A stretch of DNA of 64,000 nucleotides from Arthrobacter sp. C2 (GCA_024207135.1 CP042428.1:3162001-3226000), one strand, 5' to 3'; positions 1-9,411 are shown, counted from the first letter of the stretch. A program made the numbers and translations. Notes: a model not told the origin generated them from the sequence alone.

Positions 1-251
1 CCGAGGGCGTCACCAAGGCCAGCGGCCTTGAGGTGCTGCGCGAGAAGCACGGGTTCGACATCGGGGCAACCATTGCCGTGGGCGATGGCCGCAACGACAT
101 CGAGATGCTCGCCTGGGCAGGCCGCGGCGTGGCCATGGGCCAGGCCCCGGACGAGGTCAAGGCCGTGGCCGACGAGATTGCCGCGGGTGTGGACGACGAC
201 GGGCTGGCAACGGTGCTGCAGGAGATCCTGGGCGAGGCCGTCCGCGCCTGA
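1..251 (+). CDS. HAD-family (Cof-type) phosphatase, 3' part only
   Basis: The reading frame enters from the left edge (first full codon at position 3) and stops with TGA at 249-251, giving about 82 C-terminal residues. It contains the HAD motif IV region GDGRNDIEML, where the two acidic residues bind Mg2+, followed by the usual A-rich helix and a VAMGQA stretch. This is typical of Cof/YbiV-type sugar-phosphate or FMN phosphatases. The nucleophile Asp and cap domain lie outside the window, so the substrate cannot be inferred. Confidence 0.85.
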   Translation, partial: EGVTKASGLEVLREKHGFDIGATIAVGDGRNDIEMLAWAGRGVAMGQAPDEVKAVADEIAAGVDDDGLATVLQEILGEAVRA

Positions 252-641
252 GCACGCCCGGCCAACAGCCGCACCGACGGATCGTCGCCCGCGCCGGGGA
301 ATCCTCCCCGCCTGCGAGCGGCGATCCGCCGCGTTAACGGCCCCGCAGTTCCCCGGCTCCGGCGGAACACCTCCCAAGTGCCCTGTCCACGGCGGCAGTG
401 CAGGAGACGCACCGGCCTCGGGAAGGAAAAGCCCGGGTGCCGACCGGAAATCGCCAGGGCCCCTTGGTGCAGGCGGAATTCTTTGGGGAAAGAAGCCGCC
501 GATATTTTATCCAATCGGTGTTTTTGCCGAGCGGGTTCCGGGCCTTGCGTTCGGCGGCCCGTCGCACGTCTCGTGCGCCCGGGATGCCCGCCCGTCGCGC
601 GGCACACAACGGCGCCGACCGCCCCGGGCGATTCGACTGGC
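252..641. other. intergenic stretch without a gene
   Basis: About 390 bases between the HAD gene and the lipoprotein gene. It is GC-rich with several short dyads. Open frames cross it, but none has a start with a ribosome-binding site or recognisable protein content. I see only the -10 element of the next gene at its right end. Confidence 0.5.
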
Positions 642-647
642 TATGCT
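642..647 (+). promoter_or_regulatory. -10 hexamer TATGCT for a leaderless start
   Basis: TATGCT fits the actinobacterial TAnnnT -10 pattern and ends seven bases before the ATG at 655, so transcription would begin at or next to the start codon. No convincing -35 is visible. Confidence 0.45.
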
Positions 648-654
648 TAAACCC

Positions 655-1086
655 ATGAAACGCGCCGGAACCCTTGCCCTGTCCCTGCTCGGTGCCGCGG
701 CGCTGCTGGCCGGGTGCACCTCCCCGGACGTCATCTGCAACACCGGGGAGCCGAGCATCGAGGACGCCATGGACCATCTGGTGGCCTCCACGCTGGCCGG
801 GGACCAGGTCGAGGTCTGCCGGGTGACCACCACGGGCGGGACCGACACCGTCGGGGAGCAATTCGATCGACTGGCGGCGCAGCTGAAGGACCTGGGGGTC
901 GCGGCCGATTTCACGGTGAAGCCCGTGCCGGATTCGACCATGGGGCAGTGGTCCGAACTGACCCTGAGCACGCCCAGCCACCCGGAAGGGGAACGCTTCG
1001 ACGTGTTCGAGCGCGGCGGGAAGTACACGATCGGGTGGCTCGAGTTCGAGCAGGACCCGCTGCCGTCCCCGTCCGCGACGAAGTAG
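655..1086 (+). CDS. small secreted lipoprotein of unknown function
   Basis: 143 aa. The N-terminus has a short basic segment, a hydrophobic stretch and a lipobox ending LLAGC, so it should be lipidated at Cys21 and anchored to the outer face of the membrane. The mature part has two further Cys residues and reads like a small alpha/beta domain of the DUF4878/NTF2-like type, but I do not recognise a family with certainty. The longer open frame starting far upstream is unlikely; the ATG at 655 begins a textbook signal peptide and sits just after a -10 hexamer. It stands alone, convergent with the next gene. Confidence 0.75.
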   Translation: MKRAGTLALSLLGAAALLAGCTSPDVICNTGEPSIEDAMDHLVASTLAGDQVEVCRVTTTGGTDTVGEQFDRLAAQLKDLGVAADFTVKPVPDSTMGQWSELTLSTPSHPEGERFDVFERGGKYTIGWLEFEQDPLPSPSATK

Positions 1087-1110
1087 CGTTGCCTTCCGGC
1101 TCTGCCGATC

Positions 1111-1527
1111 TCAGATGGCGAAGAGGCCGATGACCACGCCCATCACCAGGAATGTCACCAGCTCGTGGAGGCAGTTCAACGCGGTCAGCCCCACGGGCCG
1201 GCCCTCGAAGGCGTCGTGGGTGATGAAGCGTGCGGCGGTGAACCCGCCCCAGAGGATTAGTGCTGTCAGCAGCGCGTTGGTGAGGTAGGACCCGCCATAG
1301 AAGTCAAAGGACAGGTACGTCGCCCCGGCCAGGACCCAGGCGCTGATGAAGCTGACGACGAGGGTCACCAGGATCGGGACGACGGCGCTCTTGCCGCTGC
1401 CGGGAGTCACCTTGGCCACCCGCATCCAATAGTTGCCGAAAACCTTCGGGGTGTACCAGATGCTGCCGACCACCATGGTCGAAATCGTGGCCACAATTAC
1501 GGCGATCCAATTAATTTCCGGAACCAT
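1111..1527 (-). CDS. DUF1761 family membrane protein
   Basis: 138 aa with four predicted membrane segments. The N-terminus reads INWIAVIVATISTMVVGSIWY, followed by a YTPKVFG segment, the conserved DUF1761 pattern. Function of the family is unknown. The start ATG (1525-1527) has a GGAGCAAACG-type ribosome site just upstream. The gene is convergent with the lipoprotein gene, 24 bases away, and no partner gene is obvious. Confidence 0.8.
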   Translation of the reverse strand: MVPEINWIAVIVATISTMVVGSIWYTPKVFGNYWMRVAKVTPGSGKSAVVPILVTLVVSFISAWVLAGATYLSFDFYGGSYLTNALLTALILWGGFTAARFITHDAFEGRPVGLTALNCLHELVTFLVMGVVIGLFAI

Positions 1528-1648
1528 CGTTTGCTCCTCGTGCCATCGTGCGGGGCCGTGTCACCGGTCCCGGCGTGCGGGTCATCAGTATCGCCGATAC
1601 TACGGCCAGAACCACTGGTTGACTAGGGAACCGGGGATTCCCGGCGGG

Positions 1649-2263
1649 CTAGGTCCCGGCCGGGGCGTCGGGGGTTTCGCTCCAATGCAGCAACCGGGCG
1701 GCCGCGGGCCGCGCCGCCCACTCCTCGACCCATGCCGAGCGGACCACTGCCTTGGAAACGGCCTGGGCGCTGATGCCCAGCTCGGCGGCGACATGCTTTT
1801 GCTGGCCGCGCACCCCCGGGGTGAGCAGGTCGAGCACGGCCCACTCGGCGGCGCTGCGGGTGCTGACAATCTGCCCGAGCAGGCGCAGCACCGCCTCGGC
1901 CTCGCCGGCGATGGCCGCCTCGGGGCCGACGACACTCAGTGGTATCCGTTCCCCGGTGTGCTCGGAACGCTCCACGGCCGTGTGCGCATAACCCAGCGCG
2001 GTGCCCTGGAGGTATTGCGCCTCGCGGGGCACCGGTTCGTACAGGCTGCCCACGCCGAGGCCGACCACCCAGTGGTGGCTGCGCAGCGCCCTCAGCACCG
2101 CGTCAACCGCGTCCTCGGCACGCTCGGGGACCCCGACCAGCACGGCGGGGCCGGAGCGCTGGAACGGCGCAAGCGTCGGGACGTGCGAGAGGGTGCGCAG
2201 CATTTCATCGCCGAGGTCGCCGTCGGCGCGTCGATCGCGTTGTTTAAGGGTTACGACATACAC
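1649..2263 (-). CDS. SatD-like protein with C-terminal winged helix
   Basis: 204 aa from a GTG at 2263-2261. The N-terminal half resembles the SatD family: VYVVTLKQRD beginning, then an alternating strand/helix region with VVGLGVGSL. The last 60 residues contain a helix-turn-helix reading VAAELGISAQAVSKAVVRS, so DNA binding is likely. The GDEFQ-like stretch common in SatD proteins is replaced here by GPAVLVGVPE. The start is supported by a CATAAT hexamer seven bases upstream, which implies a leaderless mRNA. It lies 88 bases downstream of the YczE-like gene on the same strand; in Bacillus and actinobacteria such SatD-like genes often sit beside small membrane proteins. Confidence 0.6.
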   Translation of the reverse strand: MYVVTLKQRDRRADGDLGDEMLRTLSHVPTLAPFQRSGPAVLVGVPERAEDAVDAVLRALRSHHWVVGLGVGSLYEPVPREAQYLQGTALGYAHTAVERSEHTGERIPLSVVGPEAAIAGEAEAVLRLLGQIVSTRSAAEWAVLDLLTPGVRGQQKHVAAELGISAQAVSKAVVRSAWVEEWAARPAAARLLHWSETPDAPAGT

Positions 2264-2270
2264 ATTCCCA

Positions 2271-2276
2271 ATTATG
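2271..2276 (-). promoter_or_regulatory. -10 hexamer CATAAT for a leaderless start
   Basis: On the minus strand CATAAT is followed by TGGGAAT and then the GTG start at 2263, a spacing that puts the transcription start at the initiator codon. Confidence 0.45.
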
Positions 2277-2280
2277 CAGC

Positions 2281-2315
2281 GAAACCCGGCGTTCGTCTGG
2301 ATGAACGCGGGTTTC
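2281..2315 (-). terminator. hairpin between YczE-like and SatD-like genes
   Basis: GAAACCC plus GCGTTC on one arm pairs with GAACGC plus GGGTTTC on the other, with one bulged base and a loop of about eight bases. No U-run follows on either strand, so termination is possible but not certain. Confidence 0.45.
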
Positions 2316-2351
2316 CATGCGGCCGCGAGGTGGCCGCCGGCGGTTGCGGTG

Positions 2352-3035
2352 CTACGGGGCGGTTGTGGGGACTTCCGCTGCGGGAGCCTGCGTGCGGAGC
2401 TCGATGATGCAGAAGCGCAGGAAAAGCTGGGTGACCGGTCCAATGGCCACGGCGTACAGGACGGTTCCGAATCCGACGATGCCGCCCAGCAGCCAGCCAA
2501 TGGCCAGCACGATGACCTCGACGCCGGTGCGCGCCACGCGCAGGCTGATTCCGGTGCGCGCATGCAGTCCCGTCATCAATCCGTCGCGCGGGCCCGGGCC
2601 AAGTTGGCTGCCGATGTACAGCCCGCCCCCGAGTCCGTTCACCAGCAGTGCGCCGATGAACATGGCCAGTTGTGCGGGCAGGCCATGGGCCTCGGGAATG
2701 AACGCCAACCCGATGTCGGCAGCGATGCCAAGCCAGATGACGTTGGCGATGGTGCCCAGGCCGGGCATCTGCCGCAACGGGATCCAGAGCAGCAGCACGA
2801 TGAACCCGAAGATGATCACCACGGTGCCCAGGCTGAGCCCGGTGTGCAGGGTGACGCCGTAGTGGAGCACGTCCCACGGGGCCAGCCCGAGACCCGAACG
2901 GACGAATCCGGCCATCGCCACGCCAAACAACGTGAGACCCACAAAGAGCTGGATGAGGCGCAGCGGAAGCCGTCCGGCCCTCAACTGCGCGAGCGGGGTC
3001 AACTGGGCAAGTTCACGTTGGGCTGGCTTGGTCAT
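2352..3035 (-). CDS. YczE/YitT-like integral membrane protein
   Basis: 227 aa from ATG at 3035 (MTKPAQ). A GTG six codons upstream is an alternative; neither has a strong ribosome site. At least five membrane segments are visible. The stretch GLGLAPWDVLHYGV near the N-terminus and GPGPRDGLMTGLHARTG in the middle are hallmarks of the YczE family. The role is not established; Bacillus YczE is linked to lipopeptide production. It is followed on the same strand by the SatD-like gene. Confidence 0.75.
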   Translation of the reverse strand: MTKPAQRELAQLTPLAQLRAGRLPLRLIQLFVGLTLFGVAMAGFVRSGLGLAPWDVLHYGVTLHTGLSLGTVVIIFGFIVLLLWIPLRQMPGLGTIANVIWLGIAADIGLAFIPEAHGLPAQLAMFIGALLVNGLGGGLYIGSQLGPGPRDGLMTGLHARTGISLRVARTGVEVIVLAIGWLLGGIVGFGTVLYAVAIGPVTQLFLRFCIIELRTQAPAAEVPTTAP

Positions 3036-3140
3036 GCATCCAGCATGTCGCACAACCTGCGAGTGGGAAAATTTCCCGTCATGATGTGGCCTGCGGCACC
3101 GAATCGAGGGTCTTGGGCGGCCTTTCGGGGCCGCGTTTTC

Positions 3141-4889
3141 CTAGAAGAGGGTGGTTTGGTTTTGCGGCCAGTAGGAGTTGCGGCGTGGGATCTGCTCGGG
3201 GTCCAAGTGCCTGGGCAAAAGGACGTGGGGGAGCCCGTTGTGGATCAGCAGTTGCAGCAGGCCGTTGTCGGCCATGTGGTGGTGGCAGGTGCATCCGGGG
3301 GTCAGCCCGGCGACGCTGGTGCCTCCGCCGGCCGCCCAGCCATCGATGTGGCACATCTCCAGGTGTTCGGGCGGGACGCTGCAGCCGGGGTAGAAGCAGC
3401 CGCCGTCGCGGGCCAGCACGGCGCGCCGGATGGTGTCGTTGGCCAGCCGCATTTCCCGCCCGACGTCGAGGACCTCGCTTTGCCCGCCCAGCACGATCGG
3501 GATGGCGCCGTCGGTGGCCAGTCGCCGGCGGATCTCGCCAATGGGGATTTCCAGTCCGTTGGCGCTCCAGCCGTTGCCCTTGGCAAGGCCCAGGAGGGTT
3601 TCGAGGCGGCAGTGGATGACCAGCTGGGCGGTGGGCAGCCCGGTGGTGCCCCGGGGCAAGGCGCCCTGCGGTGCCCGCATGAGGTTGAGCAGCAGCTGGA
3701 GGTGTCGCTGGGCCGTGGTGAGTCCGTCCGGTCCGAGTCCCGGAGGGGAGCCGGGGTCCGGGTCCGGGAATGTTTCGGCGTTTCCGGGGCGGGTGAACCA
3801 ATCCGGGCCGCCCGGGGGAGCCATGGCGGTGCCCGGTTCGGGCCCGGGTGCCTGGCCGGTGCCATCCGTGGTGGTTCCGGGGTTTCCCGCGCCGTTTCCG
3901 GTGGCTGCGGCGGTGGTGTCGGGGTTCCCGGTGCCGTTCCCGGCGGTGGGGGACATGCCGGTGGCCGAGGCGGTGAGCCCCTGGCGGTTGCCGGCCAGGG
4001 TCCGGGGATTGTCGGCGGCGGCGAAGTGGGAGAGGAAGACCTCGGCGTCGGCGTTGCGCATGCAGGCGGACATGTAGGTGTAGTGCCGGGTGCGTTTGGT
4101 GACGGTGATGCCGGTCCGTTCGCGGATTTCCGCCGGCGACGGGGGCTGCCCGGCGTCGGGGGAGTCGTCGAGTTCATCGCCGATGCCCGCCAGCAGCCGG
4201 CTGGTGTCCTTCGGGATGCCGGCGGCCACGGAACCGGCGACCTGCTCCTCGATCCGGGCGGCGAGGTCCCCGGGGGAGAGCTGGCGGGCGATGGCGTGGG
4301 AAAGCGTGTCGAGCCGGCGGGCCGCGGAGGCGACCGGTCCCAGGCGTGAGGCCCCGGTCTCCAGCGTCTCGGCGAGCCTGGGGTAGCGCGGTCCGCTGGG
4401 GTTGCCGTGGACATCGGTGCCCGGCAGCAGGCAGTTGGCGGCGTGCAGGCGGTGCAGGGCCAGTGTGCGGGGGATGCGCAGGTCGTGTTCCAGGAATCCG
4501 GCGGTGTCCTGGAACGGCATGATGCCGGTCGGGGCGGTGGCCGGGTCCGCGGGCAGTTCCCGGTTCCCGGCGATGAACGCGGATGGGTCGGCGGCGATGG
4601 CGCGTACTTCGTCCAGGGACTCGGGCCCCAGGTCCTGGACCAGGGTGCGTTGGGCGGCGCGGGCGGCGCGAAGCTGGGTGATTTCGCCTCGCTGGTGGGC
4701 GCGTTCGACGGTGTGGGCGAGCAGCGCTGCCTGGGCGGGGGAGGTGGTCTCGGCGGCCAGTTCGGCGGCGAGGGCCGCGGTCCGCAACTCCAGGGCTGCC
4801 AGCAGGCGCAGCTTGTCGACCGGCGACACTGGGTGTCCCGGCTCGCCACCGGTGGTGGTGAGGGCGTCGATAAGCTGGCGTGTTTCCAT
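3141..4889 (-). CDS. DUF222 / HNH endonuclease domain protein (13E12 type)
   Basis: 582 aa from ATG at 4889 (METRQLIDAL). Residues 1-350 form the helical DUF222 region. A Gly/Pro/Thr-rich linker of about 80 residues follows, with repeated GNGTGNP-like pieces. The C-terminus has an HNH motif: CFYPGC, then EMCHIDGW, then CHHHMADNG, giving the metal-binding Cys and His residues. These proteins are multicopy in Micrococcaceae and relate to the mycobacterial REP13E12 family; nuclease activity is inferred from the motif. Upstream in-frame codons to 5027 overlap the ppa terminator and look non-coding. Confidence 0.85.
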   Translation of the reverse strand: METRQLIDALTTTGGEPGHPVSPVDKLRLLAALELRTAALAAELAAETTSPAQAALLAHTVERAHQRGEITQLRAARAAQRTLVQDLGPESLDEVRAIAADPSAFIAGNRELPADPATAPTGIMPFQDTAGFLEHDLRIPRTLALHRLHAANCLLPGTDVHGNPSGPRYPRLAETLETGASRLGPVASAARRLDTLSHAIARQLSPGDLAARIEEQVAGSVAAGIPKDTSRLLAGIGDELDDSPDAGQPPSPAEIRERTGITVTKRTRHYTYMSACMRNADAEVFLSHFAAADNPRTLAGNRQGLTASATGMSPTAGNGTGNPDTTAAATGNGAGNPGTTTDGTGQAPGPEPGTAMAPPGGPDWFTRPGNAETFPDPDPGSPPGLGPDGLTTAQRHLQLLLNLMRAPQGALPRGTTGLPTAQLVIHCRLETLLGLAKGNGWSANGLEIPIGEIRRRLATDGAIPIVLGGQSEVLDVGREMRLANDTIRRAVLARDGGCFYPGCSVPPEHLEMCHIDGWAAGGGTSVAGLTPGCTCHHHMADNGLLQLLIHNGLPHVLLPRHLDPEQIPRRNSYWPQNQTTLF

Positions 4890-4971
4890 GGCACCAGTGT
4901 GCGCCGCGGGGACGGCGGGGCGCGGAAGGGTGCCGGGGACCTGTGGAGGCAGGTCCGGACAGCATGTGCGG

Positions 4972-5032
4972 GAAAGCAAAAAGGTTGGATCCGAACATCG
5001 CGCCGGTGGCGCAACTTTCGGACCCAACCTTT
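4972..5032 (-). terminator. rho-independent terminator of ppa
   Basis: Arms AAAGGTTGGaTCCGAA (4980-4995) and TTCGGACCCAACCTTT (5017-5032) pair over 16 positions with one G-U. On the minus strand the stem is followed by a T-rich run (TTTTTGCTTT), so it ends the ppa transcript before the HNH gene. Confidence 0.85.
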
Positions 5033-5052
5033 GGGCGATTGCCCCGGAGCGG

Positions 5053-5538
5053 TTAGGCCTGGGCCTTGAAGCGCTCGATCGAACGCTCGAGCTCGGCCTC
5101 GGCCGCTGCGCGGCCCTCCCAGCCCTCGGCCTTGACCCACTTGCCCGGCTCCAGGTCCTTGTAGCGCAGGAAGAAGTGCTCGATTTCCTTGATGAGCCAG
5201 CCGTCGAGGTCCTCGAATTCCTGGATGTGGTCGAAGCGCTTGTCGGCCGGGACGCACACGAGCTTGGCGTCTCCGCCGCCGTCGTCGGTCATGTTGAACA
5301 CGGCGATCGGGCGGGACTCCACCACGACGCCCGGGAACAGGTCCACGCCCGGGATGAAGACCAGTGCGTCCAGCGGGTCGCCGTCTTCGCCCAGGGTGTC
5401 ATCGAAGAAACCGTAGTGCGTCGGGTACTGCATGGAGGTGAAGAGAACACGATCCAGGCGCAGGCGGTGGGTCTCGTGGTCGATCTCGTACTTCACGCGC
5501 GATCCGGCTGGGATCTCGATGGTGACGTCATGGCTCAT
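5053..5538 (-). CDS. ppa: inorganic pyrophosphatase, family I
   Basis: 161 aa, the normal length for bacterial soluble family I enzymes, which hydrolyse PPi to two phosphates in the cytoplasm. The signature DGDPLDA is at residues 52-58, with the Mg2+-binding aspartates D52, D54 and D57. The start ATG at 5538 has AGGAGACC just upstream, and the protein opens [20 protein letters not shown], as in the family. The longer open frame to 5841 lies antisense to dacB and is not coding. ppa is divergent from dacB, an arrangement shared with M. tuberculosis (Rv3628c/Rv3627c region). Confidence 0.95.
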   Translation of the reverse strand: MSHDVTIEIPAGSRVKYEIDHETHRLRLDRVLFTSMQYPTHYGFFDDTLGEDGDPLDALVFIPGVDLFPGVVVESRPIAVFNMTDDGGGDAKLVCVPADKRFDHIQEFEDLDGWLIKEIEHFFLRYKDLEPGKWVKAEGWEGRAAAEAELERSIERFKAQA

Positions 5539-5669
5539 GAAAGGTCTCCTCGCTTTCGTGACCAGTGGCACGTCCGGAAGCGGGCGCATCCGATTGCCGT
5601 CTAGTCTTAGGTAACTGCGCTTAAGGGTATATGGCGCACGGGGACTACGACGATTTCTAAGGATGCCGG

Positions 5670-7094
5670 ATGAAACAAGCGCTCCAATTCCTGCGCCTGG
5701 GTATTGCGGTGTTGGTTGCCGGCCTGGTAATGGGCCTGGTGGCATTCTTTGTCGTCCCGGTGGCGTTCCCCGGCGCCGCTGCGGAGCCGGCTCCGGAACC
5801 ACAGAAACCCGCTCTGCTGGCCGCCGCCGACCCCACGGCACTGCCGCACCTTGACCCCGCGGCCCCGGCCCCGAACCCGGCGGCCCTGAAAACCGTCTTG
5901 GATGCCGCGCTGTCCTCCGGCGGGGACGGCACCACTGTCACCGCGAGCGTCATCGACGTGGCCGGCGGCGAGGAACTGTATTCGCGCTCCGGAGGGCAGC
6001 CGGGCATCCCGGCCTCGAGCCTGAAGGTGCTCACGGCCATCGCGGCCACCCAGGACATCGGCGAGGACCACCGCTTCACCACCACGGCGATGCTCAAGGA
6101 CCCGAACACCGTGGTGCTGGTCGGCGGGGGAGACGTGCTGCTGGGGGCCGGGGGCGACTCGGAGTCCATCAGCGGCCGGGCCGGGCTGGGAACGCTGGCA
6201 CAACGCACGGCCACCGCGCTGCGCAAGGCCCGTGCCGCTGGCCAGGCGGGAGAGACGGTGCGCGTCGAGCTGGACGAGTCGCTCTTTGCCGGTGCGGCGC
6301 TGAACCCCGACTGGGACGCCTCGTTGGTGACCACGCACAACATCTCCCCGATCTCGCCGATCGCCATGTACGGGGCCCGCGCCACCCGGGATGCGAACGC
6401 GCCACGGGTGGCCGATCCGGGCATGCATGCCGCAACGGTGTTTGCCAAGGAGCTTCGGGCGGCCGTGGCCGCGGCCGGGGGCGGGATGCAGGTTGCCGCC
6501 GAGGTGGTGCGGGCCGAGCCCGGAACCCCGGGCACCGAGCTGGCGTCGGTGGCCTCGGCGACCGTCGGGGAGCAGGTGCGGTTCATGCTGGAGGTCTCGG
6601 ACAACTACGTCGCCGAGGTGCTGGGGCGGCTGGTGGCCGTAGCCCAGGAGCAGCCCGGGGACTATTCCCACGGGGCGGCCGCCGTGGCGCAAACCATCGC
6701 CGGGCTGGGCATCGACACCACCGGCATGCACCTGGTGGACACCTCCGGGCTGGCCGGGGCTACCCGGGTCACCCCGCTGACCCTGGCCCGCGCCCTGGAA
6801 TACGCCGCCACCTCCGAGCACGCCGCACTGCGCAACCTCAGCTACCGGCTGCCGGTCGCCGGTGCCACCGGCACCCTGGCCTCGCGGCTGGGTTCCGGCG
6901 GCACCCGCGGGGTGGTGCGCGCCAAGACCGGATCGCTCATGGAGGTCTCCAGCCTCAGCGGGCTCACCGTGACCCGGGATGGGCGGGTGCTGGCCTTTTC
7001 CTTCTTCGTGCACACCAACGACCGGACCATCGCGCCGCACAAGGGCCTGCTCGATGCGGCCGCGGCGGCGCTGACCGGCTGCGGCTGCCGCTGA
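5670..7094 (+). CDS. dacB: D-alanyl-D-alanine carboxypeptidase, PBP4 type (peptidase S13)
   Basis: 474 aa. It has an N-terminal membrane segment (residues 8-35) and an Ala/Pro linker, then the penicillin-binding fold. Catalytic motifs are all present: SSLK at 116-119 (nucleophile Ser and Lys), SDN at 310-312, and KTG at 419-421. The enzyme trims the terminal D-Ala or cleaves cross-links of peptidoglycan at the outer face of the membrane. It is the M. tuberculosis Rv3627c counterpart by position. A strong terminator follows, so it is probably transcribed alone. Confidence 0.92.
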   Translation: MKQALQFLRLGIAVLVAGLVMGLVAFFVVPVAFPGAAAEPAPEPQKPALLAAADPTALPHLDPAAPAPNPAALKTVLDAALSSGGDGTTVTASVIDVAGGEELYSRSGGQPGIPASSLKVLTAIAATQDIGEDHRFTTTAMLKDPNTVVLVGGGDVLLGAGGDSESISGRAGLGTLAQRTATALRKARAAGQAGETVRVELDESLFAGAALNPDWDASLVTTHNISPISPIAMYGARATRDANAPRVADPGMHAATVFAKELRAAVAAAGGGMQVAAEVVRAEPGTPGTELASVASATVGEQVRFMLEVSDNYVAEVLGRLVAVAQEQPGDYSHGAAAVAQTIAGLGIDTTGMHLVDTSGLAGATRVTPLTLARALEYAATSEHAALRNLSYRLPVAGATGTLASRLGSGGTRGVVRAKTGSLMEVSSLSGLTVTRDGRVLAFSFFVHTNDRTIAPHKGLLDAAAAALTGCGCR

Positions 7095-7103
7095 GCCCTC
7101 CAA

Positions 7104-7134
7104 CCCGGCCCGCCGCCGGGCCAGGGATTTTTTG
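7104..7134 (+). terminator. rho-independent terminator after dacB
   Basis: CCCGGC (7104-7109) pairs with GCCGGG (7115-7120), and an eight-base T-rich run GATTTTTTT follows shortly after. Confidence 0.8.
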
Positions 7135-7176
7135 CCTAGCGCGCAATCCCGCCGCACGGGCCAAAAGCGTGATGGG

Positions 7177-8352
7177 ATGGAAAGCATGGACACCACCGAT
7201 TTCCGGCTGATCAATTGGGACCTCGCCGCCACCACCGCGGCCAAGCTGGTTGGCGCCGGCCCGGTCCTCACCCCCGCACAGATTGCCGAGGTCGTCGCGG
7301 ACCTGCGCGCCAAGGCCGACGAATCGGTCGGGCACGTGCACCGGATCACCGGCCTGGCGGCCGCCGCAGACCTGCGCGATTCGCAGGTGCTCATCGTCGA
7401 TCGGCCCGGCTGGGCCAAGGCGAACACCCAAAGCTTCGAGGCGATGCTGGCCCCGGCCATGGAGCACCTGGCCAAGACGCGCGGGGAGAAGATTTCCGAG
7501 GCCACCCAGGTGCTCTCCGCCACCGCGACCGGCGTGGAGATGGGCGCGATCCTGGCCTTCATGTCCTCCAAGGTCCTGGGCCAGTACGACCCCTTCGCGG
7601 GGCTGCTGCGCGATGACCTGCCGGCCGGCGGGCGGCTGATGCTGGTGGCGCCGAACATCGTGGCGATCGAACGGGAACTGAAGGTCGATGTCGACGACTT
7701 CCGGCTCTGGGTCACCCTGCACGAGCAGACCCACCGGGTGCAATTCGCCGCGGCCCCGTGGCTGCGGGCGCACCTGCAGTCCAAGATCGCAGAGCTGTTG
7801 GCCTCGCTGCTGGCCGAACCCGAGGCGCTGGGCGAGCGGCTGCGCGCCGCCGCCTCCGAGGTCATCCGCGGGAAGAAGGCGCTGGAAAAGACGGCCGACA
7901 CGAAAGAAGCGGCCGACGACTTCGCCTCCGGGGGCGGGTTGCTGGCCGGCCTGCGCACCGGGGAGCAAAAGGCGATCCTCTCGCACATCACCGCGGTGAT
8001 GTCGCTGCTCGAGGGCCACGCCAACGTGGTGATGGACGCGGTGGATTCCTCCATCGTGCCCAGCGTGCGCACCATCCGCCAGCGCTTCGGCTCCCGCGGC
8101 AAGGACCGTTCGGCGCTGGAAAAATGGCTGCGCAAGCTGCTGGGGCTGGATGCGAAGATGCGCCAGTACGCCGACGGGCAGCGCTTCGTCACCCGGGCCG
8201 TGAAGCTCATGGGCATGGAGGGCTTCAACAAGGTCTGGGAGGGTCCGGAAAACCTTCCCACCGAGCACGAGGTGCACCACCCGGAGCAGTGGGTGGCGCG
8301 CATGGAAGGCCCCGGCACCGCTGCCGGAACCGAAACACCCCACAACAACTAG
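7177..8352 (+). CDS. zinc-dependent metalloprotease, DUF2342 family
   Basis: 391 aa from ATG at 7177; an ATG at 7186 with GGAAAG before it is equally possible. The motif HEQTH at residues 182-186 matches the HExxH zinc site, preceded by WVTL and followed by RVQF, as in the actinobacterial DUF2342 proteins. Some databases label this family a coenzyme F420 biosynthesis-associated protein, but no such role is shown. It lies between dacB and tilS, as Rv3626c does in M. tuberculosis, and ends 30 bases before tilS, so the two are probably co-transcribed. Confidence 0.85.
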   Translation: MESMDTTDFRLINWDLAATTAAKLVGAGPVLTPAQIAEVVADLRAKADESVGHVHRITGLAAAADLRDSQVLIVDRPGWAKANTQSFEAMLAPAMEHLAKTRGEKISEATQVLSATATGVEMGAILAFMSSKVLGQYDPFAGLLRDDLPAGGRLMLVAPNIVAIERELKVDVDDFRLWVTLHEQTHRVQFAAAPWLRAHLQSKIAELLASLLAEPEALGERLRAAASEVIRGKKALEKTADTKEAADDFASGGGLLAGLRTGEQKAILSHITAVMSLLEGHANVVMDAVDSSIVPSVRTIRQRFGSRGKDRSALEKWLRKLLGLDAKMRQYADGQRFVTRAVKLMGMEGFNKVWEGPENLPTEHEVHHPEQWVARMEGPGTAAGTETPHNN

Positions 8353-8382
8353 GAACAACCCCTCCGAAGGAGAGGCAGGTCG

Positions 8383-9411
8383 ATGGGCGGGAAGCTGCCG
8401 CGCGTGCTGGCCGATGCCCGCAACGCGATCCGTGCCATGGTGCCCCGGGGTGCAAGCGTGCTGGTGGCCTGCAGTGGCGGGGCGGACTCGCTGGCGCTGG
8501 CCGCAGCGGCCGCGTTCCTGCACCGCAAGGGCGAGATCCGCGCCGGTGCCCTCATCGTGGACCATGGCATGCAGGAAGGCAGCGACCGTGTGGCGCTGCG
8601 GGCCGCGGACCAGTGCCGCGCCCTGGGCCTGGACCCGGTGCTGGTGCTCGAGGTCCGGGTGACAGGCGGCAGCGAGCAAGCGGCCCGTTCCTCCCGCTAT
8701 GCGGCCTTCGAGCAAGGCCTGAGGCAGGCCGGGGCCGACCATGTGCTGCTCGGCCATACCCTCGACGACCAGGCAGAACAGGTGCTGCTCGGATTGGGGA
8801 GGGGATCCGGGACGCTCTCGCTGGCCGGGATGCCGGCGGCCCGCGGCCCCTACCTGCGCCCGCTGCTGTCCCTGTCCCGGACGGACATCGAGGAGATCTG
8901 CCGGCACGAGGGCCTCGCCTACTGGGAAGACCCGACCAACACCGATCCGCGCTACCTGCGCAACCGGGTGCGGCACGAGCTGATGCCGGTGCTGCGGGAG
9001 GTGCTGGGCGACTCCATTCCCGCCGCGTTGGCGCGCACCGCGGCGCTGGCGCGCGCCGACGCGCAGTACCTCGACGGGCTGGCACAAACCGCGCTGGACG
9101 ATGCCGCGCTGCCGGTCGCCGACGACAGACCCGCTGCGGTGCTCACGTTGGACCTCGAGCGCCTGCGCGCGTTGCCCGGTCCCCTGCGCTCGCGCGCACT
9201 GCGCCTGGCCGTGGCACGCCTGGGCGCACCGGTGCCCGACTTCGAACGCCTGGCCGCGCTTGATGCCCTGGTGTGCGGCTCGGTCTCGGCCGGCCCCGTC
9301 CAGCTCGAGGGCCCGGTGTACGCCACCCGCGTCGCCGGGACCCGGCTCCCGGCCGGCGCCCGGGCGCACCTGCGGCTGGATGCCACGGCCCTGCCGCACC
9401 CCGGATCGTGA
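8383..9411 (+). CDS. tilS: tRNA(Ile)-lysidine synthase
   Basis: 342 aa. The PP-loop ATP-binding motif SGGADS is at residues 31-36, after the hydrophobic strand SVLVAC. It modifies C34 of the tRNA-Ile with CAU anticodon to lysidine using ATP and lysine, changing its codon from AUG to AUA. The downstream GHTLDDQAEQVLLGLGRGSG stretch is typical of TilS. The start has GAGAGGCAGG upstream. tilS-hpt-ftsH is a widely conserved order. Confidence 0.93.
   Translation: MGGKLPRVLADARNAIRAMVPRGASVLVACSGGADSLALAAAAAFLHRKGEIRAGALIVDHGMQEGSDRVALRAADQCRALGLDPVLVLEVRVTGGSEQAARSSRYAAFEQGLRQAGADHVLLGHTLDDQAEQVLLGLGRGSGTLSLAGMPAARGPYLRPLLSLSRTDIEEICRHEGLAYWEDPTNTDPRYLRNRVRHELMPVLREVLGDSIPAALARTAALARADAQYLDGLAQTALDDAALPVADDRPAAVLTLDLERLRALPGPLRSRALRLAVARLGAPVPDFERLAALDALVCGSVSAGPVQLEGPVYATRVAGTRLPAGARAHLRLDATALPHPGS

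Noticed and set aside
5607-8348. Very long minus-strand open frame antisense to dacB and the metalloprotease
   Set aside because: Shadow of GC-rich coding on the other strand; composition is low-complexity Ser/Arg-rich and no family motif is present.
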